A stretch of DNA of 64,000 nt from Metarhizobium sp964253915. GTDB taxonomy: Bacteria > Pseudomonadota > Alphaproteobacteria > Rhizobiales > Rhizobiaceae. The stretch is taken from contig NZ_CAXUSG020000003.1 of NCBI RefSeq assembly GCF_964253915.1, positions 124,001 through 188,000 on the forward strand. Reading direction: 5' to 3'. The stretch's first letter is position 1; each line of letters begins with the position of its first letter. The notes under the pieces were generated by a model. The model searched no databases, was not told the origin of the DNA, and worked only from the letters and a program-made list of their open reading frames with translations. The translations under genes were made by a program, and so were the position numbers. This document shows positions 7,783 to 18,131 of this stretch, piece by piece.

Positions 7783-8259
7783 TCAGGCAGCCAGTTCGTC
7801 GGCTTCGCTTTCCTTGAACATCTTGGCGAGGTTGAGGAAGCAGATCATGCCGTTTTCATTGGCGATGATGCCTTCGGAATAGGATTTGTCGAAGGAAGCG
7901 GTCACTTCCGGAACCGGCTGCACCTGGCCGCTCTGGATCGTCAGAATGTCCGAAACGCGGTCGACCAGCATGCCGATGACCATATTGTGGACTTCCGCGA
8001 CGACGATGGCGCTGCGCTCGTTGGCGACGGTGCTCTTCATGCCCAGCTTATAGGCAAGGTCGATGATCGGAATGACAGAACCGCGAAGATTCATCACGCC
8101 GATGACGTCCGCCGGGGAATGCGGGATCGGCGTCGAGGGCGCCCAGCCACGGATTTCGCGGATCGTCGTGGTCTTGACGCAGAACTCCTGATCGTGCAGG
8201 CGAAATGCAATGATTTCCAGGGTTTCCCCGCCGTAGCTGGCGGAATTGATCGTAGCCAT
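7783..8259 (-). CDS. cheW: Chemotaxis adaptor protein CheW
   Basis: A 158-aa CheW, the scaffold that links chemoreceptors to the kinase CheA in the polar array. The typical core is visible: FCVKTTTIREI at the N-terminal strand, GVMNLRGSVIPIIDL, and GMLVDRVSDIL. The start MATINS is used rather than a longer in-frame reading because GGGAAG lies about 9 nt upstream. It stands next to a soluble PAS chemoreceptor but no cheA, cheY or cheR is present here, so it is a stand-alone cheW that must serve an array encoded elsewhere. Confidence 0.92.
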   Translation of the reverse strand: MATINSASYGGETLEIIAFRLHDQEFCVKTTTIREIRGWAPSTPIPHSPADVIGVMNLRGSVIPIIDLAYKLGMKSTVANERSAIVVAEVHNMVIGMLVDRVSDILTIQSGQVQPVPEVTASFDKSYSEGIIANENGMICFLNLAKMFKESEADELAA

Positions 8260-8385
8260 CGAATTTCTTCCCAACGTTCCTGAGCCAGGGCAGAATCGAC
8301 AGCGCCAGGATGGCACGGGCGACCTTTGCCTTTCACGCGCGGGAAAATTTGACCTTCCAGCGCCATGGGGAAACATTAACGGAAG

Positions 8386-8417
8386 TTCCTTTCACAATTC
8401 TAAATCCGTGAAAGGAA
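8386..8417. promoter_or_regulatory. 10-bp inverted repeat in cheW/arginase gap
   Basis: TTCCTTTCAC and GTGAAAGGAA are a perfect 10-bp inverted repeat with a 12-nt spacer. It lies downstream of the arginase stop and about 130 nt upstream of cheW. It could be the arginase terminator, although no T tract follows, or an operator or leader hairpin of cheW. Confidence 0.4.
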
Positions 8418-8473
8418 AGGTTTTAACGCTACCGGAGGTGCGCATAGGCGCCCCTCCCCGCCTCGCGGCAAAC

Positions 8474-9409
8474 TTAGGCAGCGCGTGTCGGACGATCAAA
8501 AATCCGCCGGCCGAACAGGCTGGCCGTCAGTTCCACCATCACCCGGGCGCTCTTGCCGCGATCGTCGAGGAACGGATTGAGCTCGACGATATCCAGCGAC
8601 GAGACCAGACCGCTATCGGACAGCATCTCCATCACCAGATGCGCCTCCCGGAAAGTCGCACCACCCGGCACGGTCGTACCGACGCCCGGCGCCAGGTCCG
8701 GATCGAGGAAATCGACATCGAGGCTGACATGCAGCAGGCCGTTGGCCGCCTCGACCTCGGCAATGATACGGCGCATGATGGCGGCAACGCCAAGTTCATC
8801 AATCGCCCGCATGTCGAAGACGTTGACGCCGTGCTCGGCGACCAGCTCACGTTCGGTCGGATCGACGGACCGGATGCCGACCTGATAGACCTTGCGTGGA
8901 TCGACCAGTGGGCGACCTGCCGGCAGGATCGGCGAAAATTCCGCCTGACCGCAGAAGAAGGCGACCGGCATGCCGTGGATGTTGCCGGAAGGCGAGGTCT
9001 CGGGCGTGTTGAAGTCGGCATGCGCATCCAGCCAAAGCACGAAGAGCGGCCGGCCGGCTTCCGCCGCATGGCGCGCCATGCCGGAGACGCTGCCCATGGC
9101 AAGCGCGTGATCGCCGCCGAGCGCAATCGGCAAGTTGCCGGCGCTGGCAACCTCATAGGTGGCAGCCTCGAGCGCACGGGCAAACGCCGCAACCACCTGC
9201 AGCTGGTTGGCGCCGGGATGATCGGCAAGATCCGACGCCGGTTGCGGGCGCAGGTCGCCCTGGTCGGATACAGAATGACCGAGTTCGGTCAGCGCCTGAC
9301 GAATGCCGGCTATACGCAACGCTGCCGGCCCCATGGCCGCGCCACCGCGGCCGGCGCCTTCTTCCAGCGGAACGCCGATCAGGGTGATGGAAGTGGGGCG
9401 TGTGTTCAT
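8474..9409 (-). CDS. rocF: Arginase
   Basis: A 311-aa binuclear manganese arginase, which hydrolyses L-arginine to ornithine and urea. All Mn ligand motifs of the ureohydrolase family are present: His101 in GGDHA, Asp128/His130/Asp132 in LDAHADFN, and Asp231/Asp233 in SLDVDFLDP. Length is normal. CAGGA lies about 7 nt before the ATG. It is transcribed divergently from an Lrp/AsnC regulator across 137 nt, the classic layout for amino-acid-induced catabolism, so induction by arginine or a related amino acid is likely. Agmatinase is the main alternative, but the N-terminus and length fit arginase better. Confidence 0.92.
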   Translation of the reverse strand: MNTRPTSITLIGVPLEEGAGRGGAAMGPAALRIAGIRQALTELGHSVSDQGDLRPQPASDLADHPGANQLQVVAAFARALEAATYEVASAGNLPIALGGDHALAMGSVSGMARHAAEAGRPLFVLWLDAHADFNTPETSPSGNIHGMPVAFFCGQAEFSPILPAGRPLVDPRKVYQVGIRSVDPTERELVAEHGVNVFDMRAIDELGVAAIMRRIIAEVEAANGLLHVSLDVDFLDPDLAPGVGTTVPGGATFREAHLVMEMLSDSGLVSSLDIVELNPFLDDRGKSARVMVELTASLFGRRIFDRPTRAA

Positions 9410-9487
9410 GGCTGTTCCTGCAGAGCGATAGAAGAGAATATCGCGCCATTATGAAAAGCTTGCATGACAGCAAATAGATGGAAAATT

Positions 9488-9521
9488 GCAAAAATTGCTG
9501 CCATTATGCGCAAACTGCGCA
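9488..9521. promoter_or_regulatory. Candidate Lrp-type operator between arginase and regulator
   Basis: The gap between the divergent arginase and Lrp/AsnC genes holds GCAA-AAA-TTGC (9488-9498) and two TGCGCA palindromes spaced 9 nt apart (9507-9512, 9516-9521). Lrp-family proteins bind short A/T-centred dyads, often in tandem, so this is the likely operator. The exact site is inferred. Confidence 0.4.
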
Positions 9522-9546
9522 ACCTGATTTTACACATTGAGAACCG

Positions 9547-9975
9547 ATGGACGACCTCGATCGCGATCTTCTTGGCGCCTTGCGTCATAACGCCCGGACC
9601 CCACTGTCTTCGTTGGCCGCAGCGACCGGCGCCTCGCGGGCAACTGTCACGGCACGAATCGAACGCATGGTCGCCAACGGCACCATTGCCGCCTTCACCA
9701 TCCGCACCGGCCTGGAGATCCGTTCCAGCGGCGTTCGGGCCATCGTCATGATCGAAGTCCTGGGGAAGCTGGCGGACAAGGTGGCGCAACAGCTGCGTGG
9801 CATGCCGCAGGTACGGGCATTGCACAGCACCAACGGCCGTTGGGATTTCATCGCCGAGTTGGAGGACCGCGATCTCGCGACATTCGACGAGACCCTGCGG
9901 CGCATCCGCCTGATCGAAGGCATCAACTCGACCGAGACCAACATTCTGCTGAAAACCAGCAAATCGAGTTTCTGA
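9547..9975 (+). CDS. Lrp/AsnC family transcriptional regulator
   Basis: A 142-aa leucine-responsive-type regulator. The winged helix lies at about 1-50 (DDLDRDLLGALRHNART, TGASRATVTARIERM). The RAM effector domain follows and includes the typical GRWDFIAELE strand and the ETNILLKT terminus. Such proteins form octamers that sense amino acids. It is divergent from arginase and probably activates it in response to arginine or ornithine; that pairing is inferred from position. Confidence 0.9.
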   Translation: MDDLDRDLLGALRHNARTPLSSLAAATGASRATVTARIERMVANGTIAAFTIRTGLEIRSSGVRAIVMIEVLGKLADKVAQQLRGMPQVRALHSTNGRWDFIAELEDRDLATFDETLRRIRLIEGINSTETNILLKTSKSSF

Positions 9976-10037
9976 GCCCCGGCGCAATTTTCGCGGAAAT
10001 GCGCAGCGGGTTACGCCTAGAAAAGAGGTGTGAAACG

Positions 10038-10062
10038 AAAAAGGGCAGCCAAAGGCTGCCCC
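10038..10062 (-). terminator. Rho-independent terminator of the atp operon
   Basis: On the minus strand GGGCAGCC-TTT-GGCTGCCC is followed by TTTTTCG, a textbook intrinsic terminator 24 nt past the atpC stop. It also separates the atp operon from the converging Lrp gene. Confidence 0.92.
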
Positions 10063-10085
10063 AAAATCTCTTCCGTCGAAACCGA

Positions 10086-10493
10086 TCAGACCGGAACGAC
10101 GATACCGTTCAGATGCGTCAACTCGGCGAGATGACGCTCCAGATGGAACTTGTGGTCGTCGCTGGTCGCTGCAGCGATTTCACCGCGGGCGGCATCGATG
10201 CGCTTTTGCAGCGTCTCGCGGTTCAGCTCTTCCATCGGCACGGCGGATTCGGCCAGCAGCGTGCAGCCGGTCGGCAGGATATCGGCGAAACCGCCGAAAA
10301 CCACGTAGCGCGAAACCTTGCCCGAAGCAGCCTTGACGGTCACGACACCTGGCTTGATGGTCGTCATCGTCGGCGCATGGTTGGCCATGACGGTCATTTC
10401 GCCTTCGGTTGCCGGAATGACAACTTCGCTGACCTTCTCCGACAGGAGCAGGCGCTCGGGAGAAACGAGTTCAAAATTGAAATTGTCGGCCAT
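10086..10493 (-). CDS. atpC: ATP synthase F1 subunit epsilon
   Basis: A 135-aa epsilon subunit: an N-terminal beta sandwich (about 1-85, with VVIPATEGEMTVMANHAP) and a C-terminal two-helix part. It belongs to the central stalk and regulates ATP hydrolysis. It is the last gene of atpHAGDC, 79 nt after atpD, and that gap holds a very stable hairpin. A strong terminator follows. Confidence 0.97.
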   Translation of the reverse strand: MADNFNFELVSPERLLLSEKVSEVVIPATEGEMTVMANHAPTMTTIKPGVVTVKAASGKVSRYVVFGGFADILPTGCTLLAESAVPMEELNRETLQKRIDAARGEIAAATSDDHKFHLERHLAELTHLNGIVVPV

Positions 10494-10529
10494 GACGAAT
10501 TCACTCTTCCGTTGGATCGTATTCGAACG

Positions 10530-10558
10530 CCGGCGCGCCGGGAAACCCGACGCGCCGG
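10530..10558 (-). other. Strong intercistronic hairpin between atpD and atpC
   Basis: On the minus strand CCGGCGCGTCGGG-TTT-CCCGGCGCGCCGG forms 13 consecutive pairs (one is T.G) around a 3-nt loop. No T tract follows, so it is not a classical terminator. It lies in the 79-nt gap between atpD and atpC, where it could stabilise the atpD 3' end or lower atpC expression. Confidence 0.7.
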
Positions 10559-10572
10559 ACGCTTATCGATGA

Positions 10573-12003
<1,431 letters not shown>

Positions 12004-12026
12004 GTTCCTTACCTCTTTCCTTAACC

Positions 12027-12917
12027 TCAGAGCGCTTCCGCGCCCGAAATGATTTCAATCAGTTCCTTGGTGATCTGAGCCTGGCGCTGACGGTTGTAGT
12101 TCAGCGTCAGCTTGTTGATCATCTCACCAGCGTTGCGCGTCGCGCTGTCCATGGCGCTCATCTTCGCACCCATCTCGCCGGCGACGTTTTCCAGCAGAGC
12201 GCGGAAAACCTGGACCGAGATGTTGCGCGGAATGAGATCGTCGAGGATCGCACCGGCATCAGGCTCATATTCGTATACGGCGGTCGCACCTGCCCCCGTC
12301 GCGGTGTTGGCGACGGTAACGTCGGCGGCAGCCGGGATCAGCTGGAGCGCCGTCGGGATCTGGCTGATCACCGACTTGAACTCCGAGTAGAATAGCGTGC
12401 AGACGTCGAATTCGCCCTTGTCGAACATCGACATGATCGTACGGGCGATCTGGTCGGCATTCTCGAAGCCGATCCGCTTGACTTCACGCAGGTCCGTACG
12501 ACCGACGATCAGGGAAGCGAATTCACGGCGCAGGCTGTCGTAACCCTTCTTGCCGACGCAGTAGATCTTGACCGTCTTGCCCTGGGCGAGAAGCTTGCGG
12601 GCATGGTCGCGTGCAAAACGGGCGATCTGCGAGTTGAAACCGCCGCAGAGACCGCGTTCGGCCGTGCAGACGACGAGCAGATGCACGTCGTCCTTGCCGG
12701 TGCCGGTCATCAGCCGCGGCACGCTGTCGTCGCCGCCAACCGCCTGGGCGATGTTGGCGAGGACGGCGCTCATGCGCTGCGAGTAAGGCCTTGCGGCCTC
12801 GGCTGCCTCCTGCGCACGCCGAAGCTTCGCCGCGGCGACCATTTTCATCGCCTTGGTGATCTTCTGCGTCGCCTTGACGGAGGCGATCCGGTTTTTCAGA
12901 TCCTTAAGTGAAGGCAT
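12027..12917 (-). CDS. atpG: ATP synthase F1 subunit gamma
   Basis: A 296-aa gamma subunit, the rotating central shaft of F1. The N-terminal helix (LKDLKNRIASVKATQKITKAMKMVAAAKL) and the C-terminal helix (SATRNAGEMINKLTLNYNRQRQAQITKEL) form the coiled-coil shaft; ERGLCGGFNS is the conserved central motif. A 26-nt gap separates it from atpA. Confidence 0.98.
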   Translation of the reverse strand: MPSLKDLKNRIASVKATQKITKAMKMVAAAKLRRAQEAAEAARPYSQRMSAVLANIAQAVGGDDSVPRLMTGTGKDDVHLLVVCTAERGLCGGFNSQIARFARDHARKLLAQGKTVKIYCVGKKGYDSLRREFASLIVGRTDLREVKRIGFENADQIARTIMSMFDKGEFDVCTLFYSEFKSVISQIPTALQLIPAAADVTVANTATGAGATAVYEYEPDAGAILDDLIPRNISVQVFRALLENVAGEMGAKMSAMDSATRNAGEMINKLTLNYNRQRQAQITKELIEIISGAEAL

Positions 12918-12943
12918 CCCTGATCCGTCCTAACTTGGCCTTA

Positions 12944-14473
12944 TCAGGCGAAAGACTTGGCGTAGCTGTCGAGTGCGGCCTTCAGCTTGGCGCGGGTGTC
13001 GTCGCTCAGCTGCTTGTCAGCGCGGATTGCATCGAGGATCGCCTTGCCTTCCGAACGGAGGTAGCTGAGGAAGCCCTGTTCGAACTTGCCGACCTGAGCA
13101 ACCGCGATCTTGTCGAGGTAACCGTTGACGCCAGCGAAGATCACGGCAACCTGCTCTTCCGTCTTCAGCGGCGAGAACTGCGGCTGCTTCAGGAGTTCCG
13201 TCAGGCGTGCACCACGGTTCAGCAGGCGCTGCGTTGCAGCGTCAAGGTCCGAACCGAACTGGGCGAAGGCGGCCATTTCGCGATACTGGGCGAGCTCGCC
13301 CTTGATCGAGCCGGCAACCTGCTTCATCGCCTTGATCTGTGCCGAAGAACCAACGCGGGAAACCGACAGACCGACGTTAACGGCCGGGCGGATACCCTGG
13401 TAGAACAGGTCGGTTTCGAGGAAGATCTGGCCGTCGGTGATCGAGATCACGTTGGTCGGAATGAAGGCCGAAACGTCGTTACCCTGGGTTTCGATGACCG
13501 GCAGAGCGGTGAGCGAACCGGCGCCCTTCTCGTCGTTGAGCTTTGCAGCGCGCTCGAGCAGGCGGGAGTGCAGGTAGAAAACGTCGCCCGGATAGGCTTC
13601 GCGGCCCGGAGGACGACGCAGCAGCAGCGACATCTGGCGATAGGCAACAGCCTGCTTCGACAGGTCGTCGTAACCGATCAGGGCGTGCTGGCCGTTGTCA
13701 CGGAAGTATTCGCCCATGGCGCAACCGGCAAACGGTGCGAGGTACTGCATCGGCGCCGGGTCGGAAGCCGTAGCGGCAACAACGATCGAGTACTTCAGGG
13801 CGCCGCGTTCTTCGAGAACCTTGACGAACTGGGCAACGGTCGAACGCTTCTGGCCGATAGCGACGTAGACGCAGAACAGCTTTTCGCTGTCCGGACCGTT
13901 ATCGTGGATGGCCTTCTGGTTCAGGATCGTGTCGAGAATGATGGCGGTCTTGCCGGTCTGGCGGTCGCCGATGACGAGCTCGCGCTGGCCGCGGCCGACC
14001 GGGATGAGGGCGTCGATGGCCTTGAGGCCGGTCGACATCGGCTCATGCACCGACTTGCGCGGAATGATGCCGGGAGCCTTGACGTCGACGCGCGAACGGC
14101 GCGAAGCGTTGATCGGGCCCTTGCCGTCGATCGGGTTGCCAAGCGCGTCGACGACGCGGCCGAGCAGTTCCGGACCGACCGGAACGTCAACGATGGCGCC
14201 GGTCCGCTTGACGGTGTCGCCTTCCTTGATCTCACGGTCCGAACCGAAGATAACCACACCGACGTTGTCGGCTTCGAGGTTCAGCGCCATACCACGGATG
14301 CCGCCGGGGAACTCGACCATTTCGCCGGCCTGGACATTGTCGAGGCCGTAAACGCGGGCGATACCGTCACCGACGGAGAGCACCTGGCCGACTTCCGAGA
14401 CTTCCGCCTCTTTGCCGAAATTCTTGATCTGATCTTTCAGGATTGCGGAAATTTCCGCGGCGCGGATATCCAT
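12944..14473 (-). CDS. atpA: ATP synthase F1 subunit alpha
   Basis: A 509-aa alpha subunit of the F1 ring. The non-catalytic nucleotide site is intact, with Walker A GDRQTGKT at 169-176. The N-terminal helix that contacts the delta subunit (MDIRAAEISAILKDQI) is typical. Its ATG overlaps the atpH stop by one base (TGATG), which indicates translational coupling. Confidence 0.99.
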   Translation of the reverse strand: MDIRAAEISAILKDQIKNFGKEAEVSEVGQVLSVGDGIARVYGLDNVQAGEMVEFPGGIRGMALNLEADNVGVVIFGSDREIKEGDTVKRTGAIVDVPVGPELLGRVVDALGNPIDGKGPINASRRSRVDVKAPGIIPRKSVHEPMSTGLKAIDALIPVGRGQRELVIGDRQTGKTAIILDTILNQKAIHDNGPDSEKLFCVYVAIGQKRSTVAQFVKVLEERGALKYSIVVAATASDPAPMQYLAPFAGCAMGEYFRDNGQHALIGYDDLSKQAVAYRQMSLLLRRPPGREAYPGDVFYLHSRLLERAAKLNDEKGAGSLTALPVIETQGNDVSAFIPTNVISITDGQIFLETDLFYQGIRPAVNVGLSVSRVGSSAQIKAMKQVAGSIKGELAQYREMAAFAQFGSDLDAATQRLLNRGARLTELLKQPQFSPLKTEEQVAVIFAGVNGYLDKIAVAQVGKFEQGFLSYLRSEGKAILDAIRADKQLSDDTRAKLKAALDSYAKSFA

Positions 14474-15039
14474 CAGCCAACCTCTTTCAATGCGAGCTTA
14501 AGAGTAGAGAGTTTGGTGCGAAGCGACGTATCGATCTGCCGCGATCCGACCTTGACGATCAGACCGCCGAGGATCGACGGATCGACCGTGACGGCAATCG
14601 CCACGTTCTTTCCGGTCACGCCCTTCAGCGCCGCCTTCAGTTCATTTTCCTGCGCCTGATCGAGCGCATGTGCCGAGGTTACTTCGGCGGTAATTTCACC
14701 ACGATGACGGGCAGCGATGATCTTGAAACCCTTGATCATGCCCGGCAGCGCGAAAAGACGGCGGTTGCCGGCAACCACCTTGAGGAAATTGGCAACCAGA
14801 CCGCTGATACCGGCCTTTTCGCAGATCGCGACCAGAGCCTTCGACTGATCTTCAGCCGTAAAGACGGGGCTGGCGACCAGGCGCTTCAGATCGGCGCTCT
14901 CGTCGAGCAAGGCCTGGAAACGGTCAAGATCGGCGCTCACGCCTTCAACGACGCCCTCTTCCAGCGCAAGCTCGAAAAGCGACGACGCATACCTTTCTGC
15001 TACACCTGAGATGAGCTGGGATGTGTCTGCCACGGGCAC
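14473..15039 (-). CDS. atpH: ATP synthase F1 subunit delta
   Basis: A 188-aa delta (OSCP) subunit that joins the peripheral stalk to the top of F1. The start is a GTG at 15039 with AGGGA 6-10 nt upstream. This gives the usual alphaproteobacterial length and N-terminus (PVADTSQLISGVAERYA); a longer reading from 15198 adds 53 residues unlike the family. The C-terminal region DPSILGGLIVKVGSRQIDTSL is diagnostic. First gene of the operon; the promoter must lie in the 264 nt upstream. Confidence 0.95.
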   Translation of the reverse strand: MPVADTSQLISGVAERYASSLFELALEEGVVEGVSADLDRFQALLDESADLKRLVASPVFTAEDQSKALVAICEKAGISGLVANFLKVVAGNRRLFALPGMIKGFKIIAARHRGEITAEVTSAHALDQAQENELKAALKGVTGKNVAIAVTVDPSILGGLIVKVGSRQIDTSLRTKLSTLKLALKEVG

Positions 15040-15303
15040 AAATTTCCCTGATTTTCCTTCAAGAGTCGCACACCCCTGCGAAAGCGGCGTCATGCTCTTG
15101 AAATTGCTTCGGTTTCCCCCGAAAACGATCCAACAGGGCGTCAGACCTTTTCCGAAATTCGGGGTCCGTCTAGCATAGGACGTTTGGACTCGCAACACGC
15201 GTATTCAACGATTGCGCCTTTCCTGTCGGATTCATGGAAAGGAAATGCGGCAAAATTACCGTAAAGATGGATTGCCTTAGTTTTTTGCCGCCGTCCGACG
15301 AAT
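15040..15303 (-). promoter_or_regulatory. Leader and promoter region of the atp operon
   Basis: These 264 nt upstream of atpH contain no gene I can support. Open frames here are extensions of neighbours without ribosome sites. The region must hold the atpHAGDC promoter, but I cannot assign -35/-10 boxes with confidence. Confidence 0.4.
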
Positions 15304-15690
15304 TCAGACCCAGCCGAAGACGTAAAGCAGCGGCAGCACCGCAAGTGCTACCTGCACAATCAGCAGTAGAAAGTTGAAAGCGACACTGCCCCTGTCGGAC
15401 ATGATCGACAGCACACGGGCGAAAGCGGCGAGCGCAAAGGAGGCGCCGAAAGCAAAGTAGACCATCGGCTGGGCAAGCAGGATCGCGGCAAGGCCGAAAC
15501 CGAGATAAAAACCACCGATCGTCGAGCGCGCCTCGCCATAGGCGCTAGGGCGTCCCTCGCGGGTCTGCAGGCGAAAGAAGCGGAAGGTCAGTCCCGGCGC
15601 GAACATCATGACAAAACCGGCAAAAGCGGTGAATGCCGCAGCGCCGAAGGCCAGCTGTTCCCCAAGCTGGGCCGGAAAATAGAACTCCAT
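15304..15690 (-). CDS. Small four-helix membrane protein (DUF4345-like)
   Basis: A 128-aa integral membrane protein with four hydrophobic segments (about 13-33, 48-70, 72-92 and 103-126). The pattern of a MMFAPG turn after helix 1, and small residues throughout, resembles DUF4345 proteins. Function is unknown. Start MEFYF is chosen because the reading upstream is out of character, though the ribosome site is weak. It stands between priA and the atp operon on the same strand. Confidence 0.7.
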   Translation of the reverse strand: MEFYFPAQLGEQLAFGAAAFTAFAGFVMMFAPGLTFRFFRLQTREGRPSAYGEARSTIGGFYLGFGLAAILLAQPMVYFAFGASFALAAFARVLSIMSDRGSVAFNFLLLIVQVALAVLPLLYVFGWV

Positions 15691-15857
15691 GCGAATGCCC
15701 CTGTGTCGTCCCCTCTGGATGTGCCGATTTATGACACGAAGCTTTGACAGGGGAAATGCGGCCAACCGGCTGGCCACAACGATTTCTTCATACATAAGCG
15801 CTTCGAAATACAGCATTTCCGTCGGAAAGCGGCATATGCCTCGAGGCACGTGCGCCG

Positions 15858-18077
15858 TCAGAGGAAACTCTGCGGATCGACGTCGAGCTGGGTGTGCACG
15901 CTGCCGCGCTCTTTCGGCCCGTTGGCCAGCATGTCGCGCAGGAAGGATTGAATATCGCTGTTGCGGCGGCCGTGGACGAGCAGGCGGAACCGATGGCGGC
16001 CGCGAATGAGCGCCAGCGGCGCCTCGGCCGGACCGAGCACCGAAATGCCACTCACCTGCGGGGCCGCCTGTCTCAGACCACGCGCATGGGTCTCGGCATC
16101 CTGGCGCGTATCGGCGGAAACGATGATCGAGGCTAGCCGTCCGAAAGGCGGCAGCACCGCCTTTTCCCGCTCGAAGATTTCGCGGTCGTAGAAGGCGCCG
16201 GAATCGCCCGAAACGATCGCCTGCATCACCGGATGTTGCGGCTGGTAGGTCTGCAGCAGGCCGTGGCTCTTCAAGCCGGTGCGGCCGGCACGGCCGGTAA
16301 CCTGCGACAGCAGCTGGAAGGTGCGCTCGGCGGCGCGCGGATCGCCGTTGGCCAGTCCGAGATCGGCATCGATGATGCCCACCAGCGTCATCAGCGGAAA
16401 ATTGTGGCCCTTGGCGACAAGCTGGGTGCCGATGACGATATCCGCTTCCCCCTTGGCGATCGCATCCAGCTCCAGCCGCAGCCGCTTGACGCCACCAGCG
16501 ATATCGGAAGAAAGCACGATGGTGCGCGCCTCGGGAAAATGCTGTTCCACCTCTTCGGCAATCCGCTCGACGCCGGGACCGCAGGCGACGAGATGGTCGA
16601 GCGTGCCGCATTCCGGGCAGGCGTCCGGCGTCTTTTCGGCATAACCGCATTGATGGCACTGGATCTGGCCGCGGAAGCGATGTTCCACCAGCCAGCTCGA
16701 ACATTGCGGGCATTGGAAGCGATGGCCGCAGACGCGACACAGCGTCAGCGGCGCGTAACCGCGGCGATTGAGGAAGAGCAGCGACTGGTGCCCCGATTTC
16801 ACAGTCTTGTCGATGGCGCGCAGCATCACCGGCGACAGGAAGCCGCCGCGCTGCGGCGGGTGGCGGCGCATGTCGATCAGGTGCAGATCCGGCAGGGCCG
16901 CATCGCCGAAACGCGTCGGCAGGTGAATGGTGTTGTAGCGCCCCTGCTGGCCGTTGACCTGGCTTTCCACCGAGGGCGTCGCCGAAACGAGGATGACGGG
17001 AAAACCGGTGATGCGACCACGCACCACGGCCATGTCACGGGCGTTGTAGTAGACCCGGTCTTCCTGCTTGTAGGCGGGATCGTGTTCTTCGTCGACGATG
17101 ATCAGGCCGAGATCCTCGAAGGGCAGAAACAGCGCCGATCGCGCCCCGGCAACGACCCGCACCTCGCCGGTCACCGCCTGGCGCCAGACCTTTTCGCGGA
17201 TGCGCGGGCTGAGGTCGGAATGCCATTCGGCGGGTTTGGCGCCGAACCGATCCTGGAAACGCTCGAGAAAAGCAGCCGTCAGGGCGATTTCCGGCAGGAG
17301 AATCAGCACCTGCTTGCCACGACGCAGCGTCTCGGCCACCGCCTCGAAATAAACTTCCGTCTTGCCGGAACCAGTGACGCCGTCGATCAAGGCGACCGAA
17401 AAGCCGCCCGCCGCAACATTTTCAAGGATTTCGGCAGCCGCTTCCTTCTGCGGTCCTTCGATGCGCGGTTCGACGAATTCGGGATCGGGCCTGGCGACCA
17501 CCGGCGGCGGCGGCAGGAACACGGTTTCGAACAGGCCTTGCTTGATCAACCCATCGACGACGCTCAAGGAGACACCGGCCGCATGCGCCAGGCCGCTGCG
17601 GGTCCAGGAAAACCCGTCCTGCGCCATCTCCATCACCCGCGCCCGCGCCGGTGTCAGACGCTCCGGCGCACCGCCGAGAAAACGCAAGCCCTCGACCATC
17701 GGCTCGGGATCGAAAGCAGCCGGCGCGCGCAACGCCATGCGCGCCACCAGACCAGGCGGCGTCAGCGTGTAGCCAGCAATCCAGTTGACGAAACTGCGCA
17801 TATGCGCGTCGAGCGGCGGGCAATCGAAAACCTTCTCGATCGGCCGGATCTTCTTCGGATCGACCTTGCCATCTTCCGGCCCTTCCCAGACGACACCGAT
17901 CACCTGCCGCGGTCCGAGCGGCACCTGCACCACGGAACCGGGTTCGATCGCCATGCCTTCCGGCACGGCATAAGAATAGGGGCCGGGCGCCGGCAAGGGC
18001 ACCAGCACAGGAACGGCACGCGTTGCGGCCGGCGCCTTCGAAAGCGGGCCGAACAGATCGGACGAATCGTCTGTCAT
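15858..18077 (-). CDS. priA: Primosomal protein N' (replication restart helicase PriA)
   Basis: A 739-aa superfamily 2 helicase that recognises stalled forks and reloads the replisome. After the N-terminal fork-binding domain come Walker A (GVTGSGKTEVY), Walker B DEEH, and the PriA zinc region with paired cysteines (CRVCGHRFQCPQC, CHQCGY, CPECG). Helicase motifs V-VI follow (QLVAKGHNFP, QVTGRAGR). Length matches the 732-aa E. coli protein. Start at MTDDSSD, ten codons inside a longer reading. No primosome partners are adjacent. Confidence 0.97.
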   Translation of the reverse strand: MTDDSSDLFGPLSKAPAATRAVPVLVPLPAPGPYSYAVPEGMAIEPGSVVQVPLGPRQVIGVVWEGPEDGKVDPKKIRPIEKVFDCPPLDAHMRSFVNWIAGYTLTPPGLVARMALRAPAAFDPEPMVEGLRFLGGAPERLTPARARVMEMAQDGFSWTRSGLAHAAGVSLSVVDGLIKQGLFETVFLPPPPVVARPDPEFVEPRIEGPQKEAAAEILENVAAGGFSVALIDGVTGSGKTEVYFEAVAETLRRGKQVLILLPEIALTAAFLERFQDRFGAKPAEWHSDLSPRIREKVWRQAVTGEVRVVAGARSALFLPFEDLGLIIVDEEHDPAYKQEDRVYYNARDMAVVRGRITGFPVILVSATPSVESQVNGQQGRYNTIHLPTRFGDAALPDLHLIDMRRHPPQRGGFLSPVMLRAIDKTVKSGHQSLLFLNRRGYAPLTLCRVCGHRFQCPQCSSWLVEHRFRGQIQCHQCGYAEKTPDACPECGTLDHLVACGPGVERIAEEVEQHFPEARTIVLSSDIAGGVKRLRLELDAIAKGEADIVIGTQLVAKGHNFPLMTLVGIIDADLGLANGDPRAAERTFQLLSQVTGRAGRTGLKSHGLLQTYQPQHPVMQAIVSGDSGAFYDREIFEREKAVLPPFGRLASIIVSADTRQDAETHARGLRQAAPQVSGISVLGPAEAPLALIRGRHRFRLLVHGRRNSDIQSFLRDMLANGPKERGSVHTQLDVDPQSFL

Positions 18078-18131
18078 CGTGCCGGACCTTGCCGCGCCGC
18101 GGCGCAAAAGAAAACCAAAAACCGGCCCACT

